Part shown: piece by piece, positions 23,201 through 35,085 of the stretch
Layout of the letters: each line of letters opens with the position of its first letter
Position numbering within the stretch: the first letter of the stretch is position 1
Assembly (NCBI GenBank): GCA_026214975.1
Contig: CM047817.1
Coordinates: forward strand, 53,812,246-53,876,245
From: Gentiana macrophylla
Lineage: Eukaryota > Streptophyta > Magnoliopsida > Gentianales > Gentianaceae
Direction of reading: 5' to 3'
Length of the DNA stretch: 64,000 nt
Translations under genes and position numbers: made by a program
Notes under the pieces: generated by a model
What the model was told of the DNA's origin: nothing
What the model saw: only the letters and a program-made list of their open reading frames with translations
Databases searched by the model: none

Positions 23201-23380
23201 TTTGCACTCAAGAACCAAGCATATTGATGTGAGACATCATTTTATAAGAGATCATGTTGAAAAGAAAGATGTGGTGGTTCTTTATATCCCTAACAAGATC
23301 AACTTGTCGATATTTTCACCGATATTTTAAACTAAGGATCGAACTTGGAATTATAAAGGTAGATCGATACATCTTTGATC
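20300..23380 (+). pseudogene. pol: S2 pol: protease-integrase-RT-RNase H, heavily frame-broken
   Basis: The protease active site is damaged: the position of DSGCSRHMT (about 20302-20333) reads TTGCAAGTGGATGTTCC. GAG-pre-integrase is at about 20690-20860 with a corrupted Cys pair. Integrase runs about 20880-21500, with the catalytic Glu region read as GTTACGAAAGAAGAAAC. RT starts about 21850, includes [20 protein letters not shown] near 22265-22325 and YVDD at 22454-22465, and continues to about 22690. RNase H runs about 22870-23330 (ENPVLHSRTKHIDVRHHFIR) and loses its end (LADIFTKPLD is garbled). It is the most degraded of the four pol copies. Confidence 0.88.
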
Positions 23381-23397
23381 GTGAGTGTAACGAATTG

Positions 23398-23565
23398 ACC
23401 AAGGGATTAGTCTTTGCTATGTTGGGTGAGCTCCTCAGCGTGATTAGTCATTGGTATCAACAATTCCATGTACTTATGTTTGGACAATTGAGCAAATGAA
23501 GTTGCCAAGGGATTGGTCTTTGTCATGTTGGGTGAGCTCACTTGATGATCGCTCATTGGTATTAA
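23398..23565 (+). repeat. Duplicated post-pol motif of S2
   Basis: Two units (23398-23461 and 23505-23565) share CCAAGGGATT, ATGTTGGGTGAGCTC and TCATTGGTAT. Same place and spacing as in S1 and S5. Confidence 0.8.
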
Positions 23566-23985
23566 ACCTCATCTTGTATTATCAATTGACAACACAAAAG
23601 GATTAAGCATCAAGAGAGTAATTTCACAAGAAGTCACAGACTTTCGTCACTGATGACAAGGTCAGCCAAGGAAACGTTATACACCAAACTTACAAAAGTC
23701 AAAAAGCAAATAGAGGATATTTATTCTATCTTTATAACCATAGTTACACGATCGAACGGTTATCGACGTTATGGAAAAGTAATGGGCCACGGTCAAGACA
23801 TCATTCACTCAAATTTAATCGTGGTTAATACCATCAGAGCACAACTGGACAAGCATAAATCAGATCCGCCTATATATATACAGCACTTACACATGGTTAC
23901 TTTCAAAACCTCGATTGATTTTTCTCAGATTTACATCGCGGTGAACACAGATTTGAGAGCTATCTTCTTCATTTTTCTTAAAACA
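23566..23985 (+). other. S2 spacer between pol and ORF3
   Basis: Non-coding as far as I can see. It contains TATATATATA near 23871-23880 and GTGAACACAGATTTGAGAGC just before the ORF3 start, both with counterparts in S5. Confidence 0.5.
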
Positions 23986-26212
23986 ATGGCGTAAAAAGGA
24001 TGATGTTCAAATCGAACAAGTCAAAGTGTAAGAGGTTTTGTTGTTGATGCTAACCAAACCGAATTAGCTATCAATATTGGTCAAGGATAAGAAGATATGC
24101 AGCTTTGGAAAATGTACACAATATAAGATTGGAAACAATATCATATGCAAATGTTGTTAGCTTTTGAGAAATATTGTGATAAGAGAAGGTAGAGAGGCAT
24201 TCACCACTACAAGAAATGCCTGTGAGATTGAAGTTTCCTCAAACCTCGCCGAGGAAGCTTTGGTTTTGCACCAAGAATCGATGCTCCAACAAATCTTCGA
24301 GGAAACGGGACTATCAAAAATGGATTTTGTTGACAAAATCAAGACCAATGATGCCATTAAATCAATTCCAGTGCATTAATGTCAAGCATATTGGTTATGA
24401 ATACAACCTGGCCGAGCAAGATTATTGCAAAGAATATCTTAGACTCATTGGAAGCATGTATACTTTATCGTAACCCAAAATAGAATGCTAATGATCATTT
24501 GCGTACATGAAGTTTGATTGGGCTGGATTCGTGTCCACTACATGAAGAAAGTTGCAAAATAATAGAAAGAAGGACAAGGAAATCCAAGGCCTTACTTTGG
24601 GATTAATGGTTCAGCCCCGCCTAATCATTTGGGAATTGGTCGATATTGCACCGAAAAGATCAATAAATCCAGATACAAGAAAGAGATTGACCATTCTATC
24701 CCCTGGGTTTGATGATGATGAAAATGTGGATGAAGAGGCCACCGATAGTGATGGTAATGATGGAGATGATATCGCCGTGGTGAGCAAAGTTAAGAAAGTC
24801 GTTAAACCCGCCGCACCTAAGAAAGTTATTGAAAAGAGAAAGGTCAACAAACAAGAAAATCACTAAATTGTTAAAGGCTATGAAGACCGTGAAGCAAACA
24901 ATCGAGATTGTTTCGAGTCTACCTAGGGTCCAGAGATTGAGGTTAATGATTCGTAGTTGTAAAGAAGAAGACTGCTGCTTCAAATCTTGAAGGAGCAAAT
25001 GTAAGGCGCTTAGTAAAAAGAGGAAATCTCATCTAAATTGAAAAGAAGATCTTTCCAAAAGAATGAAAGAGATTGCCAAGAAAAGGAAACATGGAAAAGT
25101 GGAAAGAATTGAAAACTTTGGAGGCTCAAAGGCAACAAGAAGAAGAAAAGAAGTAGAGAGGCTATTGAGGTCGAGCCTTAACTATCATCAAGCCTCATGA
25201 GATAGTAGAGGTTGTTGATGAACAACCCATCTGAGGAATCACAAGCAGATCAACAAACTCGAGCCACTGCTGAAGTTATTGAATCCTCCCCTACAAAGGT
25301 TGTTGAGCCATCGAACTCGCACAAGTTTTTGTTGAGCAACTTGTCGAAGAACCACAGCAAACAACTGAGTCTACACCTGATGTGGAAGTGGAAAAGTTGG
25401 TACAAGACCCTGGAAGTCCTTCAATAGTTTAGAGGGAAGAGAAATCTGTTGCTGACCCTGCTGATGAGCATATAAGTCAGGGGGAACCAAGTGTAGTACA
25501 GATGGAGGTGGTAGGGACAAACATACAACCCGAACAACCTACATCACCTGAAGCATCTGGTGGAAGAAACTCTAAACTTACTTGTTAAGACCTTTGGAGG
25601 TCAAGAAGGTCCCGAAATAGCTCCCGTGAAACCAAACATGCCATTTGAGAGACATGAGAAGCTAAGAAGAAAAGAAAGAGGAGTTTGTTGATCCTAAACT
25701 CCTACTGGTTGCAAAGTACTTTCAATGGATGTTTGGATTCTATAAGAGACAAAAGCTAGCTGCAGAACCAATGACATATTTTGAAGAATGGGCTTTTGAG
25801 AAGTTGGGAGTGGAAAATTTGCTAGATCTCGGGTTGATACCTCTTTATTGCAATCAAGACTGTGGATCTGCTTGATGAGCAATGAAGGATAAGAGGGTAT
25901 CAAGTTCAGAGATCTGCAAAGATGAATCAGACAGCTGATGATTCATCATCGACTCGTGATGACTTCTCCGGGTCCAGAGGAAGCAGTGGGACTACTTTAT
26001 TGAATGAACAAAGTATGCAACAGTACCATCGATACAGTAAGTCTCATTGAGGCTGCGGCAGACCGAACAAATGGATGAGGATATGGAAAATCTCACCATG
26101 GATGATCCTGAGGCACAAATCAATGCGGAATATCTATTGGTGCAAATGTAATGGTAGGTGAGATAGACCCCTTTATTTGTTGTTGAACCCGCCGAGCATA
26201 CTAATGATAATC
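23986..26212 (+). pseudogene. S2 ORF3, frame-broken and cut by the gap
   Basis: ATG at 23986, followed at once by an in-frame stop (GCG TAA), then pieces that match S5 ORF3 in order: SQSVRG-like (about 24020), INVKHIGYEYNL (about 24372-24410), AGF...MKK (about 24500-24550), an acidic stretch FDDDENVDEEATDSDGNDGD (about 24705-24765), a basic KKVVKPAAPKKVIEKRKVN segment, a Pro/Gln/Glu-rich region (about 25200-25600), and FEEWAFEKLGVENLLD (25782-25829). At the gap it corresponds to about 63120 of S5. No function is established for this protein family. Confidence 0.75.
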
Positions 26213-26312
26213 NNNNNNNNNNNNNNNNNNNNNNNNNNNNNNNNNNNNNNNNNNNNNNNNNNNNNNNNNNNNNNNNNNNNNNNNNNNNNNNNNNNNNNNN
26301 NNNNNNNNNNNN
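26213..26312. other. Assembly gap (100 N)
   Basis: Exactly 100 undefined bases, usually a placeholder for unknown length. Missing here are at least the end of S2 ORF3 and the S2 3' LTR, and probably most of C3 and the left part of the G2 LTR. Confidence 0.98.
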
Positions 26313-26727
26313 CTTTGATTAAGTGATACAAAGGACTGGAAATGTTCTAGCCTATTAAGTGATACAAAGAAACTCTACAACTTAGCCAAAACACAAGAAG
26401 GCCTCTGAGGCTAAATGAGAGTAGTACATATGGATCTAGTAGGTTCATTCTTGAACCTTATACGGTTCTTCCACCTTTCGATATAGATAATATAGTAAGT
26501 GGATTTATTGGTCAAGCAAGGACTGTGGTCTCGCCGTGAGATTCATATGTGTGTTGAGGCGGTTCCTTTGACTTGGTCACTGGAGCATGATATGAAGATA
26601 GTCTCGAGTCCCCACGGATAGCGATCCGCTCACGGCTGTGGCAAGCTAAGTAGTATTGTTTGAGATTCTTGTGTTTTAACTTGGTCTTGTGTAAAAGCAG
26701 TGATTGGTCTTAGGCCAAGTGGGAGAT
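26313..26727 (+). mobile_element. 3' end of retrotransposon C3 (non-coding tail and polypurine tract)
   Basis: About 415 bases after the gap carry no ORF that I can assign. They end in GGCCAAGTGGGAGATTG, the polypurine tract arrangement found before the 3' LTR in many plant copia elements, directly against TGTTGAATAAGG. A copia assignment rests on this tract only. Confidence 0.6.
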
Positions 26728-28654
26728 TGTTGAATAAGGTCCTAAACCCAATCGGTTGGACCGGATCCGACCGGTCGGATCATTTCTACTATTTCTTTAT
26801 GTTTATAATTATATTAAATGGCTTTTCAGCTTGTCATATATATGTACTTTTAAAGAACCAATTATGAATTATTATATGATAACGCCCTCTAGTATTAAAT
26901 CGTGATAGAGAAACCATAATAAAGTATTATGTTTGATGAGATCTCTAATCACTTTAATAAGTTTGATACTTAAATGTCTCTAGGTCGATGTACTATTAAA
27001 CAGTGGCAATCGATAGTATAAAAATGTATCAGCACATATTAGATGTCTTATGTTTTGGCAAGGTGGATAGATCTCGCTCTATCAAGTGTAGACACTTGGA
27101 CCGTATATGGATGTGTATTAGAGAATGCGACGTTAGGACCCACCCACATACATTAAGTGTCGCACTATGTGGCGCTTGTGTAATTATCCTTGTAATCGAG
27201 TCTTCATGGCATCACGGTATGTATTGTCATACTTTGACACTATTGAGGTTTCTAGCCACGGGCTATCATGCGGGTAGTGATTGGGTGTGATACTCAAGCT
27301 ACGCGGAGTATACATGTTTGGTCGTCTGGGAATCGCTGCACTTATCAAGAGGGTGAATATCCCAGCGGTCTTCTTACGAGGAATGTCTTACTTCGTGAAT
27401 CTTTGTAAAGTGGAAGTAAATGAGTTACTTTGAGAGAGCATGATATCCAGATTATAAGATACGGTCGTTAATGTTTGACACTGACCTAACGAATCGTGAT
27501 GGATATTATTACAATGATAGATTGTAAGTTACACAATAACTATTTCACATGAAAGGTAGTAGTCATTGAATTTGACTCTTCCGATGATCGGGGTCACGGT
27601 GTGTGCTGTGACGCTATCCCGTGATCATTAGGTACGAAGGGCATTTTCAGAATTTGCACTTTTGTCTACGGCCAACATATTCGAAGCCTCATCGGGTCAC
27701 ACATATATGAACATCTAGTCGGATTAAAATGTGGGTATGATGATAACCAAATAAGGAAAGTTTATCTCTAGACTATAAATGTTATAAAGGGTAAATTGAT
27801 ATGGTGGTATTTATTTATTATGAATAAATATAATACAAGATATTAATTATGTTGATTAATTAAATATACATATATTAGATTTGTGTATGTCGAATTTATG
27901 TTTGTATATGATATAACATGTATTTTGAAAATAAATTAATCATAGTATTATATTATTAATTAAAGAATATTCTGGAAGCCAATATAAGGCTATATGGGGC
28001 GCAGGATTAAGTGTATTAAGATACACTTGAATTGTGCAATTTAATTAATAAGATTACCATATATGAATATTAGATATTAATGACTATAGATTTGCACACA
28101 TGTGTAAATTGACTTATGGTAATAAGATAAATATATTCAATATAAGATATTGACAATATCTTGGAAATATTTAATATAGGATATTAAATTAAATGAGATA
28201 AATCAATCAATTATATTTTCCTTATTTTATTGGGAAAAAGGTTTTCTTCTCCTCCACACCAAGTAGGGGCGCCACTTCTACTAGAAATAAGAGGTGGGTG
28301 TCAAGCTCTTTTGTATAACACAATTCCAAGAACTAATAGTTCTTGTGTAAAATAGCCAGAGAGCATTCTATGTAGAGTTGGAGAGAAATGAAAAAGGCCG
28401 GTCTGAAGAACCGGAGTTTTCCAATAGCAATCCATGACGGGATTCCGGCGGCTGCTCGTGTGGACTAGCCGGTAGAGGCCGAACACTGGGCGGCTCTATG
28501 CGTAACTACTTTCCTTAGACAAATAAAAGCATCGATATTTTAGATCAAGCATGGTAACCACCATCTTTAGCTTATTTGTTTATTGCCTAAACGGTCAATC
28601 CTGCTAAAGGAAATGAATTTTGAAACTCACTGCTCCCGCATAGATTTACTAACA
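26728..28654 (+). repeat. C3 3' LTR (about 1.93 kb)
   Basis: Starts TGTTGAATAAGGTCC after the polypurine tract and ends ATTTACTAACA, where sequence matching the G1 LTR resumes with CAATGTGCACGCATTGG. The ends are TGTT/AACA. The last 900 bases are AT-rich with many ATTAAT-type runs. It is unrelated to the Sirevirus LTRs. Confidence 0.75.
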
Positions 28655-29907
28655 CAATGTGCACGCATTGGTCGGACAAAGAATCTCCAAAGATGTTTTC
28701 TAGTCGTGAATAGGCACGCATTCCAAGGAAAGTGCACGATTGACCCTCGCTTTTAATAAAATGTTGTTTAAGTTATATAATGAGATTTTAAACGTTGTTT
28801 CATGATCTAATAACATTAATTAAACATGAACAAGCCTTGATTAATCTTCTCTGATGCGCTTAGTTCTCGCACCAAATGTACTCTTCAAGGGAGTTGAAGT
28901 TCGGGACCGCTGGAAGCGGCATGAAGGGGGCTTGTGCTTTGATGAACTAAAGTTCACAATGTCTGTGGTACTTGATAGGATGTGATGTCCAAATTGCCTA
29001 AGTGAGGGAGTTGAGTCGTTAAGTGAGCTTTATCCTTGAAAACACATAGGTGGCTAGTTAATAACAAATAATAAATACATACTTTGCATAGTAATAAGCT
29101 TAAACGCCAAGTCACTTTTGGTTAGGCACATGTAAACATCGGCTATGTGTCTCGTCCGGACACGTGGATAACCCTACGACCTTGTAGAGGTCAAATGATG
29201 TAGGAGCTTCACTAGACCTGTAGATGCACACGGGGAAACTCGACTAACAAAGGCAAGCCATCGCTGGTTGGCACCTCTCGTGGTGGACACACCTCGCAAG
29301 AATGCCCTTGAGTGCCGACGAACCAGTGATAAGTTAAGCTTAGAACGATAATCATGACATGTTGATGGACATGAAGTGAAGCCTATATTGAGTCAGTCTT
29401 ATAAGGATAATTTATTAAATTATAAGACTTGATTATAAACCTTAGTTAATTTGTAGCTTCTACCTCTTATTGAGTACTTTGTACTTATCTCAAATGCATT
29501 GTTTTTCTATGTGTTTGTGGGAGAGAAGATGAACAGGTAAATCCGGAGTTCGAGGAAGATTTTGATTACGACGTTTGAAGACGCTGATGTTGAAGCATTA
29601 TTGCTTTGATATTACACTAGACATATTGTTCTTTGGAGAATGTTGTACTTCCTTTTAGATTGCTTTTGGAGGATTTCGTACGTTTAGATTTCGTTTGGTT
29701 TTTCCGATATAATAAATGATACATTTCTATCTTTAGATATTGAGTTTCTATTCTTATCATAGGTTGAGGAAACAAAATACCTGAGTCTTTTGCTTCTGTT
29801 TTGCTTAACTCGATACGACGTAGTAGAGACTGACGTATAATATGAGATTTATTTTATAGTAGACGTGCGAACGCTCTTTCCGGATATGACTCGTGTCCGG
29901 GAACGCA
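28655..29907 (+). repeat. G2: right part of a G1-family LTR (1253 bp)
   Basis: Collinear with 13325-14595 of the G1 3' LTR and then with 8237-8274: the minisatellite remnant, AAACATGAACAAGCC, GATACGACGTAGTAGAG, and the end GTGTCCGGGAACGCA. Unlike G1 it is uninterrupted at the Sirevirus site (about 29869). Its left part is separated by C3. No primer site or internal G1 sequence follows, so it is either a solo LTR or the 3' LTR of a copy whose body lies in the gap. Confidence 0.82.
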
Positions 29908-30587
29908 ACTTCCGCACCACAAAAACATACTTTGGCACTACGGCTAATATATTTATTATTTTCTTACTCGCACACCACAAAAATAATAAAAAGACTACTA
30001 GTTTTACCACAAATTTTAGAAAATGCAAACTAGTCCTCCGAAAAATAATCAAACATTATTATCATTCTATTCATCTAAATCACTAATCTAATCTAAACTT
30101 AAAAACACTAAACCATTTCATCTACAAAAATAAATCTAATACAAATACAATTCTTAAACACAAAAATAAACCCATCTACTTCCACCACCACCTCATCTTC
30201 TTACACTACCACTTCATCTTCTTCCTCACTTCACCCTCTTCTTATGAAAAAAACCATAGAACCTTCATTTTCATCAATTACAAATTTAAAGGATAATCAT
30301 CTTGAATCAAGACACACATTGCAATGAAGAAGATGTAGAAATCTCCTCAAGACATCCTATTTTCTAGCCAAATGGAGAATAAGATGAAATCATCAAACTT
30401 GGTAATTTCTTAGTCTAAAAATCTTATTTTGATGTTCAATGTGTGAGTTAAATGAATGTAAACCTCCTACATGCATATTACCATGTTAGACACCGATTGA
30501 TGGAGGAAATTATGGTTATTTTATGCTTTCGCCATTATAGGATTCTTTCAGAGTTTTTTTACGCTTCTCGAGCGCCCATTGTTAGTG
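29908..30587. other. Non-element DNA, no gene recognised
   Basis: About 680 bases with no match to any other part of the window. The + strand is rich in A and C runs (for example CCACCACCACCTCATCTTC). No convincing ORF, splice pattern or RNA gene. It may be old host DNA or an unknown repeat. Confidence 0.5.
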
Positions 30588-31889
30588 TGTAGTGTCCAAA
30601 GACAATTATCTAATTGTTTTTATGATGTAATTAATAATTCATCTTATTATATGCATGTATGTTTATAATTAAGACACTAACAAAACCCTAAGTATCTCGC
30701 TTATGTAGTCACATAACTCAAGCAGTATGGCTATACACAAGAGGATTGAGTTAGTGAGATGTACTTAAAATTAACTTAGTCCGTAGCGCTTATTAATCAA
30801 AATACGGGCTCAAGATTAATTTACTAATAATGTGCCTGCATCACTTTAGTGTGACAACCTTATCCGACAAATGGTAATAGGGTACATAAGGAGCATTTAT
30901 ATACGATGATAATCATATAGGGCTGTAGACTGATTTGATTTGAGTTCTCGATATAATTCCGTGATCGAGAAGTCTTATCGAATCAAAAGATGATCATATA
31001 TGGATTAATCTCAATCTCGAGGTGATCACTGTAAGACCGCTTTAGACTAAGGTAGGTTTTGATGTGTTAGTAAGGATGACTTCGTAGAATGTGGTCCGAC
31101 ACTTCTCGTTGGCTCTATTTTAGGATGAGTGAGTAGTCTCGTGCTATCACGTATATGGAATCCATTCCTTCCTCGGGGAAGTAGAGAGACAGCTCTTTAT
31201 TTGTTAATCGTAGAAACCGACTCGACGCGCCAGCTCATATTATATTAGTTATGAACTATGTGGTCACTGTAGGATTAATGGTAAATAAGGATAAGAGGTT
31301 TCGAGAAGGGTTTACGGAGATATCCTCGAATCGTAACGAACAAATGGCTGAGGATTTATCTCAGATGTAATGATTATATCAAGGACGCTTATCAACTCAT
31401 AGTTGAGTATAAGTTATCTATATTCGCAGTAGTTCGCCGGGTTTACGGTGGTGTAATCCCGAATTAATAGATTGAATATAATTGTTCGTCCGATTTAATA
31501 ATTTTATTTAATTTATTGTAGTTATCGAATTATAATTAAATAGTTGGATTGACTATTTAATTGTTATGTGGATTAATTGTTTAGTTGACTAGATAATTAA
31601 ATACACGGAAAAGAATTTTTTCGTGACTCGACCTAAAAGGCAAAATGCGTGTGGCCCTAATTTATTTAGGTTTGAGCGCATTCTGTATTATTATTATTAT
31701 TAGAAATTTGTTTTCTTGATAATTATAATATATGTGATTAAATTATTTATTTGTTAAATGATTTAAGGAAATAAAATCTTTTATATATCCTTATTAATTT
31801 AGAATATTCTGATTTATCTTTTAGGAAAATGATTATTTTAATTGATTTTGTATTAATTAAATAATGCCTTGAAACTAGGATTTCTCTCC

Positions 31890-31898
31890 TATATAAAG
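31890..31898 (+). promoter_or_regulatory. TATA box of U LTR promoter
   Basis: TATATAAAG after TTTCTCTCC, about 400 bp before the LTR end, consistent with a U3/R boundary just downstream. Confidence 0.6.
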
Positions 31899-32170
31899 AG
31901 AGTTATCCCAAGCCTTTTATATCACATAATTTTGACACAAAAATGCAAGTATTTGGTTTGTAAGTTTTGGCCAAGTACTTCGGGTTTGAGTTTTAGTGAA
32001 AACTTCGGTTTTTCTAATGTAGCATATCGGCGAGGTCCGGCGGCTTGAAACACCATCTACCTGGTGGTACTTGAGACACACGCTGGAAGACTTTGGCTTC
32101 TCAACTAGGCTCTCAATTAGCTCGATTTGATAGACCTTGTTCTTGGCGCTTTGCACCATAAAAGGTTGGT

Positions 32171-32195
32171 AATCTAACCCCTCAGAGGTTAGATT
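32171..32195 (+). other. Perfect 9 bp stem hairpin near the end of the U LTR
   Basis: AATCTAACC and GGTTAGATT flank a 7 base loop. It lies in what would be R or U5, downstream of the TATA box. Confidence 0.55.
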
Positions 32196-32295
32196 TATTA
32201 TTCATGTATTTTGATTGTTTAGATCTAGATCTTGTACTTTCCAATGCGTAATCGGGTCAATCTATGATTGATCCGGCGATATTACACCCTACAAG

Positions 32296-32308
32296 TGGTA
32301 TCGGAGCC
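32296..32308 (+). other. U primer binding site (initiator tRNA-Met type)
   Basis: TGGTATCGGAGCC, 2 bp after the LTR end. It fits TGGTATCAGAGC with one change. Confidence 0.8.
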
Positions 32309-35085
32309 TTTGATCTATCAATCAAAGTAAATGAATTTTAGATCTAAGGAGGGGAATAAGGATGTGTAGATTGCTTTATTTTCATTTTTAATTTTATTAT
32401 TTTCAAAAATATAATGAATGTTGCCTTTGTGATTGCTGTGGTTGAAGAGATGGATTGGGGTTGGTATTGTTTACCCGTAGATCTATTTTATAGCTCTTTG
32501 ATTAGCATCAATCGAGCATGTGACTTGTAATTTAATTTATGCACTCAAATTTTTGTAAAAATGTAGTTTATTTTTATGTTGTTCCGGCTCAAAATATGAA
32601 GATCTTGAATAAAATATGAAGATCAAGGCAAAACCTAAGGTATGAACGAGGAGAAACGGTTAAAACCTGCTTTTTAATTAAAATCACATAGACTTTCTCA
32701 TGATGACAAAAAAGCGCCGCTATAAGTCTGCTTTTATAACACACGGCTAGGGTTTAATTTTTTTCATGGGCTATATGTTTTTTTTTAACTTGTTCTTTTT
32801 TATAAAAGTCTCGCCAGATTGGCGTAAAATAAACAAAAAAATTCTGAATTTTTTTGATACAAAGTAATATTAAAAAAATTTAATTAAAAAGGTTTTAATT
32901 GTAATAAATTGGATTTATTTAATTTAAAAGCCTTTCTTCTCGGGTGTTCGTGGGTTCGTGATTCGGCGGTTCGAGCTCAAGATTCAAGTTCAAGACTCAA
33001 GATTAGATTAAGTTTTTAGTTTTCCTTAGAAAATAGGTTAGTCGGGGTACCAACGGTCCATCTCGGTGTTTAATTTTTCCGCTTATTTTTCGTATGATCG
33101 AAAATTGTATGATATAACCGGAACTAGCCATGACATGCATCTTCATGATTCCACTCCAATGCATACACGTAGATATTTAATTTCGAATTAAATTATGCGT
33201 GTATAACTAGATTAATTAGTTAACATAATTGTTTTAATTAATATGTGGTAGTTAATTAAAATTAAGTAACTAATTATTAAAACCGAGGACCCGGGTTTTG
33301 TCAATCGTTACGATTTTAGTGATGGATTCTCGGTGAATCCCACTTAGATAAATCATTGAGTTTTCGGTGATGGCTTCTCAATGAACCCACCTTAAACAGA
33401 AACGATATTACGCTTTGGTTGACAATTTAGAAATTGGAAAATCATAGTACACGGTTCGAAATGGTCTAACCATGGTTGGGCGAAGTTTAATCGAAGCTAC
33501 GGCTCGATTGACTTCGCACGCAGGTGACGCTTGTATGCATGGGGTTCGACAAGACTTAGCATATCCGATAAGCCTTTGGGCTAAACGGGCTTCTCTTGCT
33601 GATCCGACCGATACCACATATGTTCCAACGAATAAGACGGCGTGAGGCTTGCCTACTTAACCGACTTCTGCTCGAGTACTTTGATTCATTGTTTCTTATT
33701 GTCAAGACCGAAATCAGATTTAGTAAACCCACCACTTTTTCATTTTATTGAGTGGAGCGGGAAGGCGACAAACAACCCCACGGCCTCTACTATAAATGCA
33801 AGCACGTGAGAGAAGGGTGACGCCGAGCCACTTTGATTCCGCCCTCCTACGGGTGGTGTTCACCATTATCAAAATTCAAGGCTTGGTTTCCGAAGGATAG
33901 GATTTCGGTACTCGCTGAGTCATCGACCGACTTCGCGCGCACACTCGGGCGATTTTGAGATCCGATATAGTAGGTCACACTCTTTATGGATATTTTCAAA
34001 TATCTAGGCTAGAAAAAGGAAGGTAATCAATGATTAAAGACCGATATCTCGATTCCCGTGGGATGTTTGATTCTCAAAGTTTAATCATTGAGAAGGATTG
34101 TTCAGCTTGATCACATCCTCTTTGACAAAGCCTCACAAGCGCACCGAGGTGTGATATCAAATCCTTGGAATGGTAGGATAGACTTTTAACAAGTTTATTA
34201 TTCCTAAAATAAAAATCTAGTAGTGAAAATTTATTTTTGAATTTAACTTTCACATGTTTATTTTACAACTTTAATCACTAGGCTACTAAAATGTTAGTAA
34301 TAGGACTACATTAAAAAGTGGATGTAACAAGTACGTTGTAATTATCAAAAATGCGCTTAATTTTTTGGAAGAGATTTTTCCTTGAACCTTTAAAACTTAA
34401 TGACATAGTATAGTATGTCACGGATGTCGCCATGTAAAACGAGAAACGACTGCATTTAGTTTACAAAAGATGATTTAGACTATATATAAAATTCATTTAG
34501 TGAATTTTAAAAGTGTAATTACACATCAAATTTCTAATTGAAAATCGGAAAATCATACATAAAGCGCTAGTTAGACGGTATTTGGAACCGATAAACTAGT
34601 GGGAGCCTTAGTCTTATGATTTGTTGTTTTTCCAATCATTAGAAATGTGTAATAGACTCGCACATGAGTTTCTCTTTCATTGAAAAAACAATAATAAAGC
34701 GCTGCTAGTTAGACAAGATTTGGAACTAATAAACTAGTGGAGCTTAGCCTCGAGTTTTTCCAATCTTTTGAAACATCATGAACAAAGCATTGCTAGTTAG
34801 ACATGCATTTGGAACTAATAAACTAGTGAGAGCTTAGTTTCAGGGATTTTCTAATCTTTGAAAAATCATAAATACAAAATGTTGCTAGTTAGACGGTATT
34901 TGGAACCGATAAACTAGTGGGGAGTTTTGGTCTTATGATTTGACGATTAGAAAATCAATAGTGTAAAGAAAGTAACATCAACATCCTACGCTCAAGAGTA
35001 GTGTCTACTCAAACGAATCGCTAGTTCAAGACTGCTTTCCATCTATGGAAAGTCGAGAATAGGAAAGAATGTTTATACGTGTTAG
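32309..35085 (+). mobile_element. Non-coding internal leader of element U, cut by S4
   Basis: About 2.8 kb after the primer site without a credible ORF on the element strand; the longest open stretch is on the other strand (33408-33617, 69 codons) and matches nothing. No gag, protease or RT motif is visible. It contains the structured tandem repeats at 34566-34921. Either U has a very long leader with coding sequence beyond S4/S5, or it is a non-coding derivative of the LARD type. The last five bases, GTTAG, are the probable target site of S4. Confidence 0.65.
34566..34921 (+). repeat. Four tandem hairpin-forming repeats in the U leader
   Basis: The core GCTAGTTAGAC ... TTTGGAAC ... ATAAACTAGTG begins at 34566, 34704, 34792 and 34884. 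The outer arms CTAGTT/AACTAG are complementary and, in units 1 and 4, so are the inner arms GGT/ACC around ATTTGGA. The sequence between cores is also similar (TTTCCAATC, AAATCAT). Confidence 0.8.

Larger units (their letters stand above)
14596..26212 (+). mobile_element. Sirevirus-type copia element S2 (3' end lost in assembly gap)
   Basis: Complete 5' LTR, primer site, gag, pol, duplicated post-pol motif and most of ORF3, collinear with S1 and S5. The 3' LTR would fall in the N gap. A foreign solo LTR (18228-19825) interrupts gag. The LTR start is garbled (CGCTTGACTT where the family has TGTTGGACTT). It sits in the G1 3' LTR at the point where S1 meets the other G1 LTR. Confidence 0.88.
30588..32293 (+). 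repeat. 5' LTR of unclassified element U (about 1.7 kb)
   Basis: Starts near TGTAGTGTCCAAAG and ends ATTACACCCTACA, giving imperfect TGTAG/CTACA ends, followed 2 bp later by a tRNA-Met primer site. TATATAAAG is at 31890-31898. The start is less certain than the end; 30580 (TGTTAG) is an alternative. Confidence 0.72.

Noticed and set aside
33408..33617. Minus-strand small gene in the U leader
   Set aside because: 69 codons, no recognisable motif, no promoter or splice context.
34566..34921. CRISPR-like array
   Set aside because: Only four units with unequal spacing and similar spacers, in a plant retrotransposon leader; no cas genes.
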